A stretch of DNA of 8,940 nucleotides, taken from assembly GCA_913045395.1 (NCBI GenBank), contig CAJWPV010000037.1, positions 1 to 8,940 on the forward strand, written 5' to 3'. The notes beneath the pieces are model-generated. The model was not told the DNA's origin and made no database searches. It worked only from the letters and a program-made list of their open reading frames with translations. The translations under genes were made by a program, and so were the position numbers. The stretch comes from an uncultured Verrucomicrobiota bacterium (GTDB taxonomy: Bacteria > Verrucomicrobiota > Verrucomicrobiia > Limisphaerales > UBA1096). Below, one piece after another: positions 6,704 to 8,940 of the stretch; within the stretch, counting starts at the first letter, position 1; every line of letters starts with the position of its first letter.

Positions 6704-7439
6704 ACAAGGCAAAATCATTGCCGCTGTTTTTCTACTGCTTGTCGCGGCGGCGGCGGTTTTTTTATCGCGGCTCAATTCCGCCGGCCAAGCGCTTGGCCAA
6801 CCGGGCCTCCATCTCACCGCGATGGAGCTTTTTAATGAAAATGGCAAAGTCGTCCGCACGAACGCTGTTGCGTTACCGGTGCAGGTTTTTGACTGCACCT
6901 CCAAGCCGACGCCGGTCACCCAGTTGGAGCTCGACTGGCTGCCGCCGGACACCACGTACGGCCGACGCCGCTACTCGTTCCGTGACAAAACCTGGATCGA
7001 GAACAGCGTGGTGCTCATGGGGCAGGACCGCACCTCGATTCACAAGCCGGAGTACTGTCTGCCGGGGCAGGGCTTCAAGATAGACCTTCGCGAAGTGGTC
7101 ACCATCCCAATCCAGCAACCGCACTCGTACGACCTGCCGGTCATGAAATTGACGACCTCGAAAACGGTCCACGATCGCAGCAGGCGCGAGATACCGTTGA
7201 GGGGCGTGTACATTTATTGGTTTGTCGCCGATGGCAAACTGGCGACGCACCATCTTGACCGGATGTGGACGATGACCAAGGGCCTGCTCAGCGAGGGCGT
7301 GCTGCAGCGCTGGGCCTATGTGAGCTACTTCGCCATCTGCAAACCGGGCGACGAGGACGCGACCTTCGACAGGATGGCCAAGTTCATTACCGAGTCCGTC
7401 CCAAAATTTCAAACCACCACCGGCCCACCGAAGAGTTAG
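6696..7439 (+). CDS. epsI: exosortase-associated EpsI family protein (DUF3485)
   Basis: This 247-residue protein has one N-terminal membrane segment (about residues 6-24, KIIAAVFLLLVAAAAVFLS) and a soluble domain that should face the periplasm. The diagnostic block is IHKPEYCLPGQGF at 115-127, with His116, Glu119 and Cys121; this Cys/His pattern marks EpsI/DUF3485 proteins. Their biochemical job is not settled, but they are regularly encoded with, or fused to, exosortases. Here the GTG start overlaps the exosortase stop by 8 bp and is preceded by GGAGG, so the two are very probably translated together and act in the same pathway. The TAG stop overlaps the uvrC stop on the opposite strand. A 16-bp palindrome lies at 6783-6798, just after the membrane segment. 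Confidence 0.9.
   Translation: MSRQGKIIAAVFLLLVAAAAVFLSRLNSAGQALGQPGLHLTAMELFNENGKVVRTNAVALPVQVFDCTSKPTPVTQLELDWLPPDTTYGRRRYSFRDKTWIENSVVLMGQDRTSIHKPEYCLPGQGFKIDLREVVTIPIQQPHSYDLPVMKLTTSKTVHDRSRREIPLRGVYIYWFVADGKLATHHLDRMWTMTKGLLSEGVLQRWAYVSYFAICKPGDEDATFDRMAKFITESVPKFQTTTGPPKS
6783..6798. repeat. 16-bp perfect palindrome GGCCAAGCGCTTGGCC
   Basis: This perfect palindrome lies within the EpsI-like coding region (encoding part of GQALGQ). Its right half runs on into a TTGGCCAA copy at 6793-6800. It is the longest palindrome of the TTGGCCAA family that I found. Confidence 0.6.
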
Positions 7440-8929
7440 GCCGACTTGGCGCTCTTTGACCGCATCCCCAAAAAGTTTTTCAGTGCCTTGGCCGATTTTT
7501 TGCCGAAACCGGGCACTTGTTGAATGTCCTCGAGGCTGGCTTTGCGTAGTTGCTGCACCGAGCCGAATTTTTTAAGCAGCGCGGCCTTTCGGCTGCCGCC
7601 GATTCCGGGCAATTCATCGAGAATGCTCTCGGAGATTTTCTTCAACCGCAGCTGCGCATTGTACGTGTTGGCGAATCGGTGCGACTCGTCGCGCACGCGC
7701 TGCAGCAGCTTCAGTGCGCCGCTGTCTAGGTCAAGCCGGAGCGGTGCATTTTTGCCAGGTCGGTAAATTTCCTCGAACTCCTTGGCCAAGCCGATTACCG
7801 GCACGTGCTCGAGACCAAGCTTGGCCAACTCGCGGCATGCCATGCCAAGCTGCCCCTTGCCGCCGTCGATCAGAATAAGGTCCGGCATCGGGCGAGACTC
7901 GCGCTGGAGCCGGCTGTAGCGCCGCCGCACCGTCTCGGCCATACACGCGAAGTCGTCCTGCGCCACAACGTTCTTTATGCGAAAACGCCGGTACTGCGCG
8001 CGGTCAGGCTTACCGTCCAAAAAACTGACCATCGACGCGACCATAAACGTTCCGCTGATGTTTGAGATGTCAAACCCCTCGATGCGCCCGGGCGAGGCGG
8101 CGAGGCCAATCGCCTGGGCAAGTGCGATGAGGTCGCGTCCAGAGTCGATCGCCCCGGGCAGATTGACCGGCATCCGGGTGAACTTGCGCGACTTGCGGGT
8201 GGTCTCGCGCAGGTCGCTGATCATGTCGCGGTAGCGCGCGGCCTTCTCAAAGTCGCGCGCCTCAGAGGCCTTCCGCATCTGGGCCTCGAGTTCCTTTTGC
8301 CATTCGCCGGTTTGGCCCTCGAGATAGTCGCACGCCTCGGCGACCTGCCGCCGGTAGTCGTCGAGCGTCACCTTGCCGACGCAGGGCGCGGAGCAGTGCT
8401 GTAAGTGGCCGTAGAGACAATGCTTGTAGTCGCGCTCGGTGGGTTTAAGCGGACGGCAACCGCGTAGGTTGAATTTTTTGCGTAGCATTGTGATCGTCCG
8501 CCGACACGCCCCGCTGCTGACGAACGGGCCATAATATTTCGCGCCATCCTGCTGGCGGACACGCGTGAGGGCGAACCGCGGAATCGGGTCGTTGAGGTTC
8601 ACCTTGATCAGCAGGAAATTTTTGTCGTCGCGAAAGCTGACGTTGTAGCGCGGCTTGAACTCCTTGATCAGCTTGCCCTCGAGCAGAAGCGCTTCTGGCT
8701 CGCTTTTGACGATGTGCACGTCGAAGTCCTCGATCGCCTCAATTAATGCGGCTAACTTCAAGTCCCAGCTGTGTCGGCGGGACGGGTGAAAATATTGGGT
8801 GACCCGCTTGCGCAGAGCCCGGGCCTTGCCGACGTAGATCACCGTGCCGAACCGGTCGCGCATGAGATACACCCCGGGCTTGTGGGGTAATTGGCTCAGC
8901 TTGTCTCGGATGTGGTCGTTGATCGGCAT
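7436..8929 (-). CDS. uvrC: UvrABC system protein C (excinuclease subunit), compact form
   Basis: UvrC makes the two incisions around bulky DNA damage after UvrA and UvrB have marked it. This 497-residue protein has a GIY-YIG nuclease (about 13-95: PGVY at 18-21, IYVGKA at 31-36, Arg40 and a catalytic-type Glu84 in LLLEGKLIK). Four cysteines (158, 171, 179, 183) follow, spaced almost exactly as the reported Fe-S ligands of E. coli UvrC. Next are a UVR motif that contacts UvrB (about 209-241), the RNase H-like nuclease with Asp287 (FDISN), Asp325/326 (AQDDF), Asp355 (LIDGGKGQ) and His417 (DESHRFA), and two helix-hairpin-helix motifs (LPGIGGSRKA, VPGFGKKSAKA). The E. coli protein has about 610 residues. 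The shortfall is almost entirely between UVR and the RNase H-like domain, where about 110 residues are absent. The ATG at 8929 gives the usual UvrC N-terminus; the frame stays open to the window edge. The gene ends tail-to-tail with the EpsI-like gene. Confidence 0.96.
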   Translation of the reverse strand: MPINDHIRDKLSQLPHKPGVYLMRDRFGTVIYVGKARALRKRVTQYFHPSRRHSWDLKLAALIEAIEDFDVHIVKSEPEALLLEGKLIKEFKPRYNVSFRDDKNFLLIKVNLNDPIPRFALTRVRQQDGAKYYGPFVSSGACRRTITMLRKKFNLRGCRPLKPTERDYKHCLYGHLQHCSAPCVGKVTLDDYRRQVAEACDYLEGQTGEWQKELEAQMRKASEARDFEKAARYRDMISDLRETTRKSRKFTRMPVNLPGAIDSGRDLIALAQAIGLAASPGRIEGFDISNISGTFMVASMVSFLDGKPDRAQYRRFRIKNVVAQDDFACMAETVRRRYSRLQRESRPMPDLILIDGGKGQLGMACRELAKLGLEHVPVIGLAKEFEEIYRPGKNAPLRLDLDSGALKLLQRVRDESHRFANTYNAQLRLKKISESILDELPGIGGSRKAALLKKFGSVQQLRKASLEDIQQVPGFGKKSAKALKNFLGMRSKSAKSA

Positions 8930-8940
8930 GACGCTGGGCG

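Overview
The window is GC-rich, fully coding-dense bacterial chromosome. It carries seven protein genes (one running off the left edge) and one tRNA. The gene content points to Verrucomicrobiota or a nearby Planctomycetota/Lentisphaerota lineage. A DUF1592-family protein with a CxxCH motif is followed by a Tat-signal DUF1552 protein, a pair typical of that superphylum, and an exosortase sits next to an EpsI-type partner, as is common in Verrucomicrobiota. This placement is inferred from gene families; no rRNA or marker phylogeny was available.

Left part (1-3208, + strand): a two-gene unit. The 3' part of a large DUF1592/DUF1588/DUF1585 protein with one haem-type CxxCH is followed 19 bp later by a DUF1552 protein with an RR-type export signal. 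Both look exported; the biochemical role of such pairs is unsettled.

Middle (3209-5660): a short convergent gap with an AU-rich hairpin, then tRNA-Val(UAC) with an encoded CCA on the - strand. Next comes a secreted isoaspartyl peptidase/L-asparaginase (Ntn-hydrolase, - strand). It is divergent, across 109 bp, from a cytosolic M19 zinc dipeptidase (+ strand). The two enzymes could both serve peptide breakdown, one outside the cytoplasm and one inside.

Right part (5714-8929): an exosortase with its Cys/Arg/His active-site residues and a translationally overlapped EpsI/DUF3485 partner (GTG start, strong GGAGG). Together they form a membrane protein-sorting unit with no substrate or polysaccharide genes in view. 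They run tail-to-tail into uvrC (- strand), and the two stop codons overlap. The UvrC is unusually compact: about 110 residues normally found between the UVR motif and the RNase H-like nuclease are missing, while the catalytic residues and the four Fe-S-type cysteines remain.

The most curious non-genic signal is the 8-bp palindrome TTGGCCAA. It occurs six times between 4480 and 7828 and not at all in 1-4479, and several copies sit inside longer palindromes. I found no clear sign of a wholly new multi-gene system.
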